A stretch of 19,946 bases of DNA. Source: CAYZEZ01 sp964477295. Lineage in GTDB: Bacteria > Bacteroidota > Bacteroidia > Bacteroidales > SM23-62. The stretch covers positions 1-19,946 of the forward strand of contig CAYZEZ010000056.1 of the NCBI GenBank assembly GCA_964477295.1. Reading direction: 5' to 3'. Below, one piece after another: positions 7,804-15,741 of the stretch. The notes under the pieces are model-generated. The model searched no databases, was not told where the DNA came from, and saw only the letters and a program-made list of their open reading frames with translations. The position numbers and the translations under genes were made by a program. Position 1 is the first letter of the stretch. Every line of letters begins with the position of its first letter.

Positions 7804-8754
7804 TCATTCCGCTTCAACCTGGTCAGGCTTTTTCGCTTTGCGAAGATTTAAAATCACCCCCTCTTCAGGTTCATCGCCCTCTTTCATCCTATTCATTCGG
7901 TAGAGATGCTTACCCTTAATGCCGTACATTTGAGAAATATGGTACATGTTCTCACCCTCTTCCACAGTATGATATTTAAATTCTACAGAAGCTTTCCTTC
8001 GCTTGGGTTGCAGATAGATGAGCTGTCCCACTTCAATCTTTGAATCCCTGGCGAACTCATTGTATCTGGCCAGTTCAAATGGCATCATCTCCATCTCCTC
8101 CGTAATGGATTGATAGGTATCGCCTTCTCTGGCCAGGATGTAATTTATCCTGTTTCTGACCAATATTTTACGATGTGGTTCGGTAATCTCAAATTCCTGT
8201 TTATCAATATCAGCCAGATCCTTATTAACTCTCTTCTTTTTAAGTTTCTGTGGCTTATCATAAATATAGAGTTCATTTTCCTCGATAATGTCTATCAGAG
8301 AATTAGCATAATTGGGACTTGTGGCATAACCTGCTTTTTTTAACCCCTTGGCCCATCCCCTGTAATCGGTCTCATCAAGATAAAACAGGAACTCATATCT
8401 CGGGCTGTTCATCAGGAAATCTGTGTGATCTATATAGGATTCGCCCGCCGATTTATATTTTCTGAAACATTCTCGCCTCTCATCATCATCATGATACATC
8501 TTTTGTCCTTTCCAGTCATGACATTTTATCCCAAAATGGTTATTCCCCTTAGTTGCCAGCCGACTGTTCCCGTTTTTCGATTCGAGCAATCCCTGAGCCA
8601 AAGTGATGCTGGCAGGTATCCCGCTTCGATCCATCTCATTAATGGCTATGTCTTTATATGTATCAATATATTCCTGCTTGGTGATTTCCTGTGCAAACAG
8701 ATCGATCGTAGACAGAAAAATTAACAGCGTGACCAGGTGCAATACCTTTCCCAT
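7804..8754 (-). CDS. Secreted glucosaminidase (GH73-type) with two LysM domains
   Basis: This 316-residue protein is a probable peptidoglycan hydrolase that cuts N-acetylglucosamine bonds in the cell wall. A signal peptide (1-21, ending DLFAQ) is followed by a glucosaminidase domain (about 24-166), with the likely catalytic glutamate E58 in QGLLESKNGNSRLATKGNNH and further motifs HFGIKCHDWKG and WAKGLKKAGYATSPNYA. A lysine-rich linker leads to two LysM modules near 204-249 and 260-304, each with the typical xxVxxGDTxxxI pattern, which should bind glycan chains. It probably acts in the periplasm in growth or septum remodelling. The upstream gene ends 187 bases away across a heptamer tract, so it may have its own promoter, though I see no clear one. 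Confidence 0.92.
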   Translation of the reverse strand: MGKVLHLVTLLIFLSTIDLFAQEITKQEYIDTYKDIAINEMDRSGIPASITLAQGLLESKNGNSRLATKGNNHFGIKCHDWKGQKMYHDDDERRECFRKYKSAGESYIDHTDFLMNSPRYEFLFYLDETDYRGWAKGLKKAGYATSPNYANSLIDIIEENELYIYDKPQKLKKKRVNKDLADIDKQEFEITEPHRKILVRNRINYILAREGDTYQSITEEMEMMPFELARYNEFARDSKIEVGQLIYLQPKRRKASVEFKYHTVEEGENMYHISQMYGIKGKHLYRMNRMKEGDEPEEGVILNLRKAKKPDQVEAE

Positions 8755-8841
8755 AGAACTAAATTTTTCTAAAAATAACGATTAAGGAAGGAGAAATTGT
8801 ACGTGATAACAGTCGTTTTATCAACAACTGTTACTGGTGAA

Positions 8842-8897
8842 CAGTGATCGGTGATCGGAGGGTTTGGGGTCAGGGAGGGCTAAAGGTTGCAGGTTGT
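8842..8897. repeat. Degenerate heptamer tract A
   Basis: Two exact GTGATCG units stand side by side at 8844-8857. Further 7-base blocks follow with changing sequence, ending in AGGTTGC AGGTTGT (8884-8897). The tract lies between the RluA-type and glucosaminidase genes, and no coding frame of quality runs through it. It is the most degenerate of the five tracts. Confidence 0.4.
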
Positions 8898-8941
8898 CAT
8901 TGGTTTCAGCCAGCGGATACCAGGTTCCGGGCTTCAGATTC

Positions 8942-9622
8942 TCATAGGCATTCTGTCAAAGCTTTCCATAGATTATCTTCCGGGGGATCTGCAATAATTT
9001 TTACCTTCTCTTTTTTTACGGGATGAGTAAATAGAAGCTTCCTGGCATGCAGGCTTATGCTTGCATCGGGATTTGACCGGGGGAAACCATATTTCAGGTC
9101 TCCTTTTACTGGCCATCCCATTTTAGATAGCTGGCACCTTATCTGATGATGCCGGCCGGTTTCCAGGTTCACTTCAAGCAATGTGTAATTATCTGTCCTT
9201 GAGATCATCCTGTAGGTCAGCCTTGCATGCCTGGCACCAGGTATCGGTTTATCGTAGGCATAGGATTTGTTTTGTTTCTCATTTTTCTTCAGATAATGGC
9301 TCAATTCTCCTTCAGATATCCCGGGATGGTTTTTTACAATGGCCCAATATGTCTTTTCAACCTGGCCTTCACGGAACATCTCATTCATCCGCGACAGGGC
9401 TTTGCTGGTCCGTGCATAAACAATCACTCCACTCACCGGACGATCGAGCCGGTGAATTACCCCGAGAAACACATTACCTGGTTTATTACAGGTCCGCTTA
9501 AGATAATCCTTAATCTCCTGATCAAGAGACAAATCACCAGTTTTATCACCCTGAACTATCTGGGAAGGATTTTTATTCACTGCAATCAGGTGGTTGTCTT
9601 CGTAGATTATCTGGTCGCGCAT
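8942..9622 (-). CDS. RluA-family pseudouridine synthase, no S4 domain
   Basis: This 226-residue enzyme would convert specific uridines in rRNA or tRNA to pseudouridine. The RluA-family core is clear: it opens with IIYEDNHLIAVNKN, has the catalytic aspartate D60 in GVIHRLDRPVSGV (54-66), then the central VEKTYWAIV, and the RNA-binding ETGRHHQIRCQLS (154-166). It lacks the N-terminal S4 domain of RluC and RluD, so the target cannot be assigned from sequence; short RluA-type enzymes of this length are common in Bacteroidota. The gene follows panB on the same strand across a 65-base spacer with heptamer tract B; this gene pair is one I recall from other Bacteroidota. Confidence 0.93.
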   Translation of the reverse strand: MRDQIIYEDNHLIAVNKNPSQIVQGDKTGDLSLDQEIKDYLKRTCNKPGNVFLGVIHRLDRPVSGVIVYARTSKALSRMNEMFREGQVEKTYWAIVKNHPGISEGELSHYLKKNEKQNKSYAYDKPIPGARHARLTYRMISRTDNYTLLEVNLETGRHHQIRCQLSKMGWPVKGDLKYGFPRSNPDASISLHARKLLFTHPVKKEKVKIIADPPEDNLWKALTECL

Positions 9623-9632
9623 GGAATGGGGA

Positions 9633-9681
9633 GTTCGAAGTTCTGCGTTCAGTGTTCTGCGTTCAGTGTCTGATTACTGAT
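9633..9681. repeat. Heptamer tract B
   Basis: Seven consecutive 7-base units fill the spacer: GTTCGAA, then GTTCTGC GTTCAGT twice over as an exact 14-base tandem duplication (9640-9653 and 9654-9667), then GTCTGAT and TACTGAT. The tract ends seven bases before the panB stop. Confidence 0.65.
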
Positions 9682-9687
9682 CACGTT

Positions 9688-10503
9688 TTAGTATTGTTCT
9701 TTTTCGTTCGGAAACTCGTGTGTTCTCACATCATTGATATAGGTCTCAACAGCACCCTTTATCTCAACATACAGATTGTGGTATCTTCTGAGGAACCTTG
9801 GGGAGAATTCCTGAGTAATTCCAAGCATATCATGAAGAACAAGCACCTGGCCATCCATATCTGCCCCTGCCCCTATCCCAATCGAAGGAATGGTCAGATT
9901 TCCAGTCACCCTTTTTCCCAGTGCCGCAGGAATCTTCTCAAATACGATGGCAAAGCAACCCAATTCCTGTAATAATTGAGCATCTTCCAATAATTTCGTG
10001 GCTTCGTGTTCCTCCCTGGCACGAACCACATAGGTCCCGAATTTATGGATTGACTGTGGTGTCAGTCCAAGGTGGCCCATAACAGGAATCCCGGCACTCA
10101 GGATACGGGTTATTGATTCCTGTATTTCCAGGCCTCCTTCCATTTTCACTCCGTGTGCACCCGTTTCTTTCATGATCCTGATGGCTGAAGAAAGTGCTTC
10201 CAGGGAATTGCCCTGGTAGGTGCCAAAAGGAAGATCCACAATGACCAGTGCACGTTTAACAGCCCTGATAACCGACTTGGCGTGGTAGATCATCTCATCC
10301 AGGGTTATTGGAATGGTGGTATGATGGCCGGCCATAACATTCGAGGCTGAATCACCAACCAGTATGACGTCAATGCAGGATTCATCCAGGATCCTTGCCA
10401 TTGAATAATCATACGCAGTCAGCATAGCAATTTTCTCTTTCTTAAGCTTCATCTCGAAAAGCACATGCGTTGTCACACGCTTGACGATCTCATGTAGTGC
10501 CAT
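9688..10503 (-). CDS. panB: 3-methyl-2-oxobutanoate hydroxymethyltransferase
   Basis: PanB adds a hydroxymethyl group from 5,10-methylene-tetrahydrofolate to alpha-ketoisovalerate, giving ketopantoate, the first committed step to pantothenate and coenzyme A. The 271-residue protein is a complete TIM barrel of normal length. Visible motifs are IAMLTAYDYSMARILDES (25-42), VGDSASNVMAGHHTTIPITL (49-68) with metal ligand D51, D90 in VIVDLPFGTY, VKMEGG (119-124), GIPVMGHLGLTPQS (138-151) and the catalytic-site E189 in VFEKIP. No panC or panD is in the window. The gene is divergent from dnaK across a 380-base spacer and is followed by the RluA-type gene. Confidence 0.97.
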   Translation of the reverse strand: MALHEIVKRVTTHVLFEMKLKKEKIAMLTAYDYSMARILDESCIDVILVGDSASNVMAGHHTTIPITLDEMIYHAKSVIRAVKRALVIVDLPFGTYQGNSLEALSSAIRIMKETGAHGVKMEGGLEIQESITRILSAGIPVMGHLGLTPQSIHKFGTYVVRAREEHEATKLLEDAQLLQELGCFAIVFEKIPAALGKRVTGNLTIPSIGIGAGADMDGQVLVLHDMLGITQEFSPRFLRRYHNLYVEIKGAVETYINDVRTHEFPNEKEQY

Positions 10504-10511
10504 AATACAGG

Positions 10512-10567
10512 GTTCTTGGTTCTTGGCTCTTAGTTCTTGGTTCTAAATTCTAAATTCATAATTCTTA
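10512..10567. repeat. Heptamer tract C, eight consecutive units
   Basis: Eight 7-base units run without interruption: GTTCTTG, GTTCTTG, GCTCTTA, GTTCTTG, GTTCTAA, ATTCTAA, ATTCATA, ATTCTTA. Units change by one or two bases at a time, mostly at positions 1 and 5-7, as expected for a decaying tandem array. It begins eight bases upstream of the panB start codon. Confidence 0.75.
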
Positions 10568-10601
10568 ATAAGTGCAGGGTGACATAAAAGTACATACCTT
10601 A

Positions 10602-10678
10602 CAACAGTCTACAGTCTACACCCTACCCCTCCACTCACACTCCCGGATCACCGGTAACCGATCACGGGCTACAAAGTT
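10602..10678. repeat. Heptamer tract D
   Basis: The tract can be read as eleven 7-base blocks from 10602: CAACAGT, CTACAGT, CTACACC, CTACCCC, TCCACTC, ACACTCC, CGGATCA, CCGGTAA, CCGATCA, CGGGCTA, CAAAGTT. The first four are clearly related, as are CGGATCA and CCGATCA; the rest are weak. It lies 35 bases beyond tract C in the same spacer. Confidence 0.5.
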
Positions 10679-10735
10679 TACAATTAAATTCCACATGTAA
10701 ACCAGGATTGGTTACATTTTTTCTTTTCTGCAGTC

Positions 10736-10819
10736 CTGACTTTTTGTCACAAATTTGAAAAAGAGAGTCAGTTATCAGGCTTTTCCTGTGTCATTATAGC
10801 ATAATCCGGCACTGATAAC
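10736..10819. promoter_or_regulatory. Inverted repeats upstream of dnaK
   Basis: CTGACT (10736-10741) faces AGTCAG (10766-10771), with A/T runs extending the symmetry inward apart from a two-base slip. Immediately after, GTTATCAG (10771-10778) faces CTGATAAC (10812-10819) with 33 bases between. Both lie 65-150 bases upstream of the dnaK start and could be operator sites or RNA hairpins. Eight-base repeats in AT-rich DNA can arise by chance, so this is tentative. Confidence 0.25.
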
Positions 10820-10883
10820 CTAATGGCACAATCATTGAAAATAAAAGTAAAATCAAACAGATAATTTCAAACTAAATAAAGAT

Positions 10884-12791
10884 ATGAGTAAAATTATAGG
10901 TATCGATCTTGGAACAACCAATTCATGTGTTGCAGTGATGGAAGGAAATGAGCCTGTTGTTATTCCAAACAGTGAAGGCAAAAGGACTACTCCCTCCATG
11001 GTTGCATTTGTTGAAAATGGTGAACGGAAAATCGGTGATCCTGCCAAAAGACAAGCCATCACCAATCCGATAAAGACTATTTTCTCCATTAAGCGATTTA
11101 TGGGTGAGACTTTCGACAAAGTTCAGAGGGAGATCAAAAGAGTACCTTATCAGGTAGTAAAAGGTGAAAATAATACCCCCCGTGTAAAAATTGATGACAG
11201 GCAATATACTCCTCAGGAAATTTCAGCTATGATTCTTCAGAAGATGAAAAAGACCGCTGAAGATTACCTGGGGTATGAAGTAACCGATGCTGTTGTTACT
11301 GTTCCGGCTTACTTCAGTGATTCACAGCGCCAGGCCACAAAGGAGGCCGGCGAAATTGCCGGATTAAATGTCAGAAGGATCATCAACGAACCAACCGCTG
11401 CTTCATTAGCGTATGGACTGGATAAAAAAAGCCAGGATCTGAAAATTGCTGTGTTCGACCTTGGAGGTGGGACATTTGATATTTCCATTCTGGAGCTGGG
11501 TGATGGTGTGTTTGAAGTAAAATCGACCAATGGTGATACCCATTTGGGAGGAGATGACTTTGATGAGGTGATTATCGACTGGCTCGCCGAGGAGTTCCTG
11601 AAAGAAGAGAATATCGATCTCAGAAAAGATCCAATGGCACTTCAACGTCTTAAGGAAGGCGCTGAAAAGGCAAAAATAGAGTTATCAAGTTCTTCACAGA
11701 CTGAGATCAACCTGCCCTATATCATGCCTGTTGATGGCATACCCAAGCACCTTGTAAAAACACTGACCAGGGCAAAATTTGAAAGCCTGGCAGATCATCT
11801 AATTCAAAAGACTGTAGAACCTGTCAAAAAAGCCATGAAAGATGCCGGGATTAAACCTTCCGACATCAACGAAGTCATACTCGTTGGAGGTTCAACACGT
11901 ATGCCTGCCATTCAGGAAACAGTTGAAAAATTCTTCGGGAAAAGCCCTTCTAAAGGGGTTAATCCTGATGAAGTAGTTGCCGTAGGTGCAGCTATCCAGG
12001 GTGGAGTTCTTACCGGTGAAGTAAAGGATGTATTATTGTTAGATGTCACTCCACTGTCGCTCGGTATTGAGACGTTGGGTGGTGTGATGACACGCCTGAT
12101 AGAAGCCAACACTACCATCCCGACAAAAAAGACCGAAACATTTACAACTGCCGCAGATAATCAGCCTTCTGTTGAGATCCATGTACTTCAGGGAGAACGG
12201 TCAATGGCCAGGGACAGCAAAACGATTGGAAAATTTCACCTTGATGGGTTACCGCCTGCACCAAGGGGAATACCTCAGATTGAAGTTACGTTCGACATTG
12301 ATGCAAACGGGATACTTAATGTATCAGCCAAAGATAAAGGAACCGGGAAGGAACAGAGCATTCGTATTGAAGCATCAACAGGATTAACCGACGATGAAAT
12401 TAAAAAGATGAAGGAGGAGGCCGCAGCCAATGAAGAGGCAGATAAAAAAGAAAAAGAAAGGATAGACAAACTGAATGCTGCCGATAGCATGGTATTCCAG
12501 ACTGAAAAACAATTGAAGGAGTTTGGGGATAAATTACCGGCAGATAAAAAAGATCCTATTGAGAAAGCCTTGGAAGGGCTGAAAGAAGCACACAAGAGCC
12601 AGGATATTGATGCCATTGATAAAGCAACAGCAGAATTGAATACCGCCTGGCAAGCTGCTTCCGAAGAGATGTATAAAGCAAGCCAGGCATCCGGCGAACA
12701 GGCTGAACCTGGTCCTGAACAAGAAAAGGATGGTAAAGATAAAAAAGACGACCAGGAGGTAACCGATGTCGATTTTGAAGAAGTGAAATAA
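10884..12791 (+). CDS. dnaK: Chaperone protein DnaK (Hsp70)
   Basis: DnaK is the ATP-driven cytoplasmic Hsp70 that binds exposed hydrophobic segments of client proteins, working with DnaJ and GrpE. All landmarks are present over 635 residues: phosphate-binding GIDLGTTNS (6-14), INEPTAASLAYG (167-178), FDLGGGTFDIS (191-201), adenosine-site VGGSTRMPAIQ (334-344), the interdomain linker DVLLLDVTPLSLG (382-394), a beta-sandwich substrate domain and a charged helical lid. The acidic C-terminus ends in EEVK, close to the EEVD-like tail common in the family. grpE and dnaJ are not adjacent, so the gene appears monocistronic: it is preceded by a divergent spacer and closed by a strong terminator at 12814-12848. 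Confidence 0.98.
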   Translation: MSKIIGIDLGTTNSCVAVMEGNEPVVIPNSEGKRTTPSMVAFVENGERKIGDPAKRQAITNPIKTIFSIKRFMGETFDKVQREIKRVPYQVVKGENNTPRVKIDDRQYTPQEISAMILQKMKKTAEDYLGYEVTDAVVTVPAYFSDSQRQATKEAGEIAGLNVRRIINEPTAASLAYGLDKKSQDLKIAVFDLGGGTFDISILELGDGVFEVKSTNGDTHLGGDDFDEVIIDWLAEEFLKEENIDLRKDPMALQRLKEGAEKAKIELSSSSQTEINLPYIMPVDGIPKHLVKTLTRAKFESLADHLIQKTVEPVKKAMKDAGIKPSDINEVILVGGSTRMPAIQETVEKFFGKSPSKGVNPDEVVAVGAAIQGGVLTGEVKDVLLLDVTPLSLGIETLGGVMTRLIEANTTIPTKKTETFTTAADNQPSVEIHVLQGERSMARDSKTIGKFHLDGLPPAPRGIPQIEVTFDIDANGILNVSAKDKGTGKEQSIRIEASTGLTDDEIKKMKEEAAANEEADKKEKERIDKLNAADSMVFQTEKQLKEFGDKLPADKKDPIEKALEGLKEAHKSQDIDAIDKATAELNTAWQAASEEMYKASQASGEQAEPGPEQEKDGKDKKDDQEVTDVDFEEVK

Positions 12792-12813
12792 ACAGAATTG
12801 AGCAACTATAGAT

Positions 12814-12848
12814 AACGGGACTGTTTTTTGAAGCAGTCCCGTTTTTTT
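12814..12848 (+). terminator. Rho-independent terminator after dnaK
   Basis: A 10-base-pair perfect stem, AACGGGACTG (12814-12823) with CAGTCCCGTT (12834-12843), closes a 10-base loop and runs into seven Ts (12842-12848). It begins 22 bases after the dnaK stop. It is the clearest intrinsic terminator in the window. Confidence 0.92.
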
Positions 12849-13170
12849 ATGCATTACTCCTGTTTATGAAACCCGTCCTGATTTAAAAGGAATGAATTCA
12901 CAACCAATTTGCAGATTTAGATTTTTTATTGCGCTCGCTAACCCCGCAGCAGGCGAAAACTAATGCGCTCGCAGGATTTAATTACGAGGAAATTTGTTGT
13001 CTGGTCATAATAAAATTTTATACCTGATAAAACGTTTGTAATTTAGTTGTAGCTGTAGAGCAGAAACCTGTCGGCCATCTGCAGGTAGCCGGCAAATTTA
13101 TTAATTCAGGTTGAAAGGTATCGGCTCCAAACAACCAGCAGCTTTGGTTAATTTAGTAATAAAATTAAAT
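12849..13170. other. Spacer between dnaK terminator and MORN gene
   Basis: This 322-base spacer has a GC-rich patch in AT-rich surroundings, with TGCGCTCGC twice as a direct repeat (12930-12938 and 12964-12972, period 34) around a CCCCGCAGCAGGCG core. A weak imperfect hairpin lies near 13072-13091. No open frame of quality is present and I find no good promoter, although the MORN gene must start transcription here if the dnaK terminator works. Confidence 0.45.
12930..12972. repeat. GC-rich patch with 9-base direct repeat
   Basis: TGCGCTCGC occurs at 12930-12938 and again at 12964-12972. The copies flank ACCCCGCAGCAGGCG in otherwise AT-rich DNA. GCTCGCT and TAATGCG also occur in the GC-rich patch before lptG (1538-1581), so both may derive from one intergenic repeat family. 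This is a short match and could be chance. Confidence 0.3.
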
Positions 13171-13983
13171 ATGAGAGTAAATAAGGCACTTGCCGGTTTA
13201 TTAACCTTCATCATAGTGTTTATTTCAATTGCAATGGAAGCGCAGGAAATATCGTCCGACACCATCTGGAATCAGACCGACATGAATGGTTATAAACAGG
13301 GATACTGGAAAAAGTATTATGATACAGGTTTATTAAGATATAAGGGATTCTTCTGTAATAACAGGCCATTTGGACACCTGACAAGATATTATGAAAGTGG
13401 AGGGAAAATGGCCGATATTGAATATCCATCCGATGGCATAACATCCTATGCCACACTATATTATCAAGACGGTTCTTTAGCTGCTCAAGGTAAATTTATC
13501 AGGCAGGAAAAAGACAGCCTCTGGAAATATTATAGTTATTATTCAAAATCCCTTTCATACGAAGAGACGTATGCATCCGGGAAAAAACATGGTGTGTCGA
13601 AAATATATTATGAAGATGGACAAGTCGCCCAAACCATCATGTGGAAAAATGACATAAAACATGGACCATGGAAACAATTCTACGAGGATTCTTCAGTCAG
13701 GCTCGTATCCCGGCACGAAAATGATAAGATGGAGGGAAAATATCAGGTCTTTACAAATGATGGAACCCTTATCATTGATGGCGAATATCATCAGAATCAA
13801 AAAGTGAATGCATGGAAATATTATCTGGATGACGGAAGTTTAGATTTCGAGTTGGTGTATATTGATGGTGTACTTCAGAATGAAGATGTGATGCGCAAAA
13901 AACTTGAGGAATTCATGGAAGAACTGGAAAAAAACAGTGATACAATTCCTGAACCCGACCTCGAAAATCTCATACCTCAATAA
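13171..13983 (+). CDS. Secreted MORN-repeat (MORN_2/YwqK-like) protein
   Basis: This 270-residue protein starts with a signal peptide (1-24, ending IAMEAQ). It then carries MORN_2-type repeats from about 39 to 235, each with a G-x-W/Y-x-x-Y-x-x-x-G pattern: GYWKKYYDTGLLRYKG, GHLTRYYESGGKMADIEY, LWKYYSYYSKSLSYEETY, GVSKIYYEDGQVAQTIMW, GPWKQFYEDSS, AWKYYLDDGSLDFELVY. An acidic, helical tail (241-270) follows. Such repeats form beta-hairpin arrays; the function is unknown. Some databases label relatives as YwqK antitoxins, but an exported protein with no partner toxin nearby does not fit that name. ATG 13171 is chosen because it begins directly with the signal peptide; a TTG 60 bases upstream would bury it. 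Confidence 0.85.
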   Translation: MRVNKALAGLLTFIIVFISIAMEAQEISSDTIWNQTDMNGYKQGYWKKYYDTGLLRYKGFFCNNRPFGHLTRYYESGGKMADIEYPSDGITSYATLYYQDGSLAAQGKFIRQEKDSLWKYYSYYSKSLSYEETYASGKKHGVSKIYYEDGQVAQTIMWKNDIKHGPWKQFYEDSSVRLVSRHENDKMEGKYQVFTNDGTLIIDGEYHQNQKVNAWKYYLDDGSLDFELVYIDGVLQNEDVMRKKLEEFMEELEKNSDTIPEPDLENLIPQ

Positions 13984-14003
13984 ATCTGGCCCGGCATAAA
14001 CAT

Positions 14004-14032
14004 TTTGATTAACTTAATGGTTTATATCTTTG
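14004..14032 (+). promoter_or_regulatory. Bacteroidota-type promoter for the S8 protease-xseA unit
   Basis: TTTG (14004-14007) and TATCTTTG (14025-14032) match the -33 TTTG and -7 TAnnTTTG consensus exactly at the specified bases, with a 17-base spacer. The spacing is on the short side. Transcription would begin near 14039, leaving a leader of about 70 bases before the protease start. It lies between the MORN stop and the protease gene, with no competing site nearby. Confidence 0.55.
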
Positions 14033-14109
14033 CAGAACAGCAAATCGTATCAGAAGCCGATTATTTATATATATGAAACTTACCAGATAGTTAAATAAAA
14101 TATTTTCTC

Positions 14110-15741
14110 ATGATAAAGCTGTTTATCGTTTTACTTTTAATCATACCTGTATCAGGATTAACTGCACAGGATCAAACATTCTATAAATATTGGATCGAAT
14201 TTACGGATAAGCAAAATACACCTTTTTCGATAGAGCACCCGGAAGATTTCTTATCTGATCGCGCCATCCAAAGAAGACTTAATTATAGCATTCCGATTGC
14301 AGAAAATGACCTGCCGGTGGATCCGGCTTACGTCGCAGAAATTGAAATGATCGGAGGTAAAAAAATTCATACAAGCAGGTGGTTTAATGCCATGTTGTAT
14401 GAGACTTCCGACTCGCTTGATGCAGATCAGATCCGAAAAAAAGAATTTGTTACCAATGTCTATGCAATGTACTGGGGTGAACTCAGCTACTTTGCACCTC
14501 CTGAGTCCCGGAAAAAATCCACTTCAGATGAGTACTATGATTATGGATTAGCAGAAAATCAGGTCCGGATTAACAATGGACAAAGACTTCATAATGAAGG
14601 CTTTCGAGGAGCGGGGATGATAATTGGGGTGTTAGATGCGGGATTTTATTATGCCGATACCCTTCCGGCTTTTGACAGCCTTTGGGCCAATGATCAGATC
14701 ATCCTGAGCAAGGATTTTGTTCATAAGGGAAATAATGTTTTTCGTGAATATCCCCATGGTATGAATGTGCTCTCCCTGATGGGCGGTAATATCCCAGGAA
14801 AATTTATGGGAACTGCCCCGGAAGCAGACTATCTTCTGCTTCGGTCCGAAGATGCCAGCACCGAATGGCGGGTTGAGGAGATCAACTGGATCGCGGCAGC
14901 TGAGTTTGCCGACAGTGCAGGTGCTGATGTGATCACTACTTCCCTGGGTTATTCTTTGTTCGATATGGTGGTCCAGAATTACACCACAGAGGACATGGAT
15001 GGCAACACAACCTGGATTACGCGTGCGGCCGACCTTGCCGCCAGCAAAGGTATACTGGTGGTTGCCAGTGCCGGAAACTCGGGTAATTCAGAGTGGAGGA
15101 TCATCACCTCCCCGGCAGACGGTGACAGCGTATTGGCTGTTGGGGCTGTAGACAGTACCGGGAGCTATGCTTCATTCAGTTCACAGGGCCCGACTGCAGA
15201 TGGCCGCGTTAAGCCAAATGTGATGGCCCAGGGATCCCTCACCTATGTTCAGAATTCCAAAGGAGGAATCTCAAGGGGCAGCGGCACATCCTTTGCCGCA
15301 CCTATCATGGCCGGTATGGCCACCTGCTTATGGCAACGGTTCCCTGAAAAAACCAATTATGAGATCATTAAGATCCTTGAACAATCATCATCCAAATATC
15401 CTTATCCGGATAATAAATATGGTTATGGCATTCCAAACCTGGGTGTAGCTATTGATATCATTACCAGAAGCCCCGGCAGGTATCCGGATCCTGAAATAAT
15501 AATATCCCCAAATCCAGTTGAAGACAAGGTCAGGATATTGCTTCCGGGTAAAGGTGACCGGATTGTGTCTGTTGAAATCTATGATGTAACAGGGAAATTG
15601 CAACAGAGCATGCCGGTCAGGACAATCGAAGCGGATACTGAACTGGTTATATATTTGGATCGCCAGATCGATACAGGCCTCTACATTGCGAAGATTACTA
15701 CCGATAAAAAAGTATATTCCCTTCGATTTATTAAAAGATAA
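14110..15741 (+). CDS. S8 subtilisin-like protease with T9SS sorting domain
   Basis: This 543-residue serine peptidase should leave the cell by type IX secretion. A signal peptide (1-20, ending GLTAQ) precedes an N-terminal region with SDRAIQRR that is typical of Bacteroidota S8 proteins and may act as a propeptide. The peptidase domain (about 155-452) holds D176 in GVLDAGF, H216 in YPHGMNVLS, the oxyanion N323 in ASAGNSGN, and S394 in GSGTSFAAPIMAG, so the triad is complete. The tail (about 462-543), with ISPNPVEDKVRI, VEIYDVTGKL and DTGLYIAKI, is a type A T9SS sorting domain, which is cleaved when the protein is exported or attached to the surface. The stop TAA shares its last base with the xseA start, implying coupled translation. 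Substrate is unknown. Confidence 0.95.
   Translation: MIKLFIVLLLIIPVSGLTAQDQTFYKYWIEFTDKQNTPFSIEHPEDFLSDRAIQRRLNYSIPIAENDLPVDPAYVAEIEMIGGKKIHTSRWFNAMLYETSDSLDADQIRKKEFVTNVYAMYWGELSYFAPPESRKKSTSDEYYDYGLAENQVRINNGQRLHNEGFRGAGMIIGVLDAGFYYADTLPAFDSLWANDQIILSKDFVHKGNNVFREYPHGMNVLSLMGGNIPGKFMGTAPEADYLLLRSEDASTEWRVEEINWIAAAEFADSAGADVITTSLGYSLFDMVVQNYTTEDMDGNTTWITRAADLAASKGILVVASAGNSGNSEWRIITSPADGDSVLAVGAVDSTGSYASFSSQGPTADGRVKPNVMAQGSLTYVQNSKGGISRGSGTSFAAPIMAGMATCLWQRFPEKTNYEIIKILEQSSSKYPYPDNKYGYGIPNLGVAIDIITRSPGRYPDPEIIISPNPVEDKVRILLPGKGDRIVSVEIYDVTGKLQQSMPVRTIEADTELVIYLDRQIDTGLYIAKITTDKKVYSLRFIKR

Larger units (their letters stand above)
10504..10883. other. panB-dnaK divergent spacer
   Basis: This 380-base spacer must hold promoters for both panB and dnaK. 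The panB side is filled by heptamer tracts C (10512-10567) and D (10602-10678). The dnaK side (about 10690-10883) is AT-rich and has two inverted repeats. I searched by eye for TTTG / TAnnTTTG pairs on both strands and found no convincing one. There is no CIRCE element (TTAGCACTC with its inverted partner), so HrcA-type control is not indicated. The dnaK start at 10884 has only an A-rich leader, as is usual in this phylum. Confidence 0.5.

Noticed and set aside
10512..10678. CRISPR-like array
   Set aside because: The units are 7 bases, directly adjacent and degenerate, with no unique spacers and no cas genes.
12275..12805. 176-codon minus-strand frame opposite the 3' end of dnaK
   Set aside because: Serine- and leucine-rich shadow of the lysine/glutamate-rich DnaK lid, a common artefact.
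13171..13983. Toxin-antitoxin system based on the YwqK antitoxin label
   Set aside because: The protein has a signal peptide and there is no toxin-like partner on either side.
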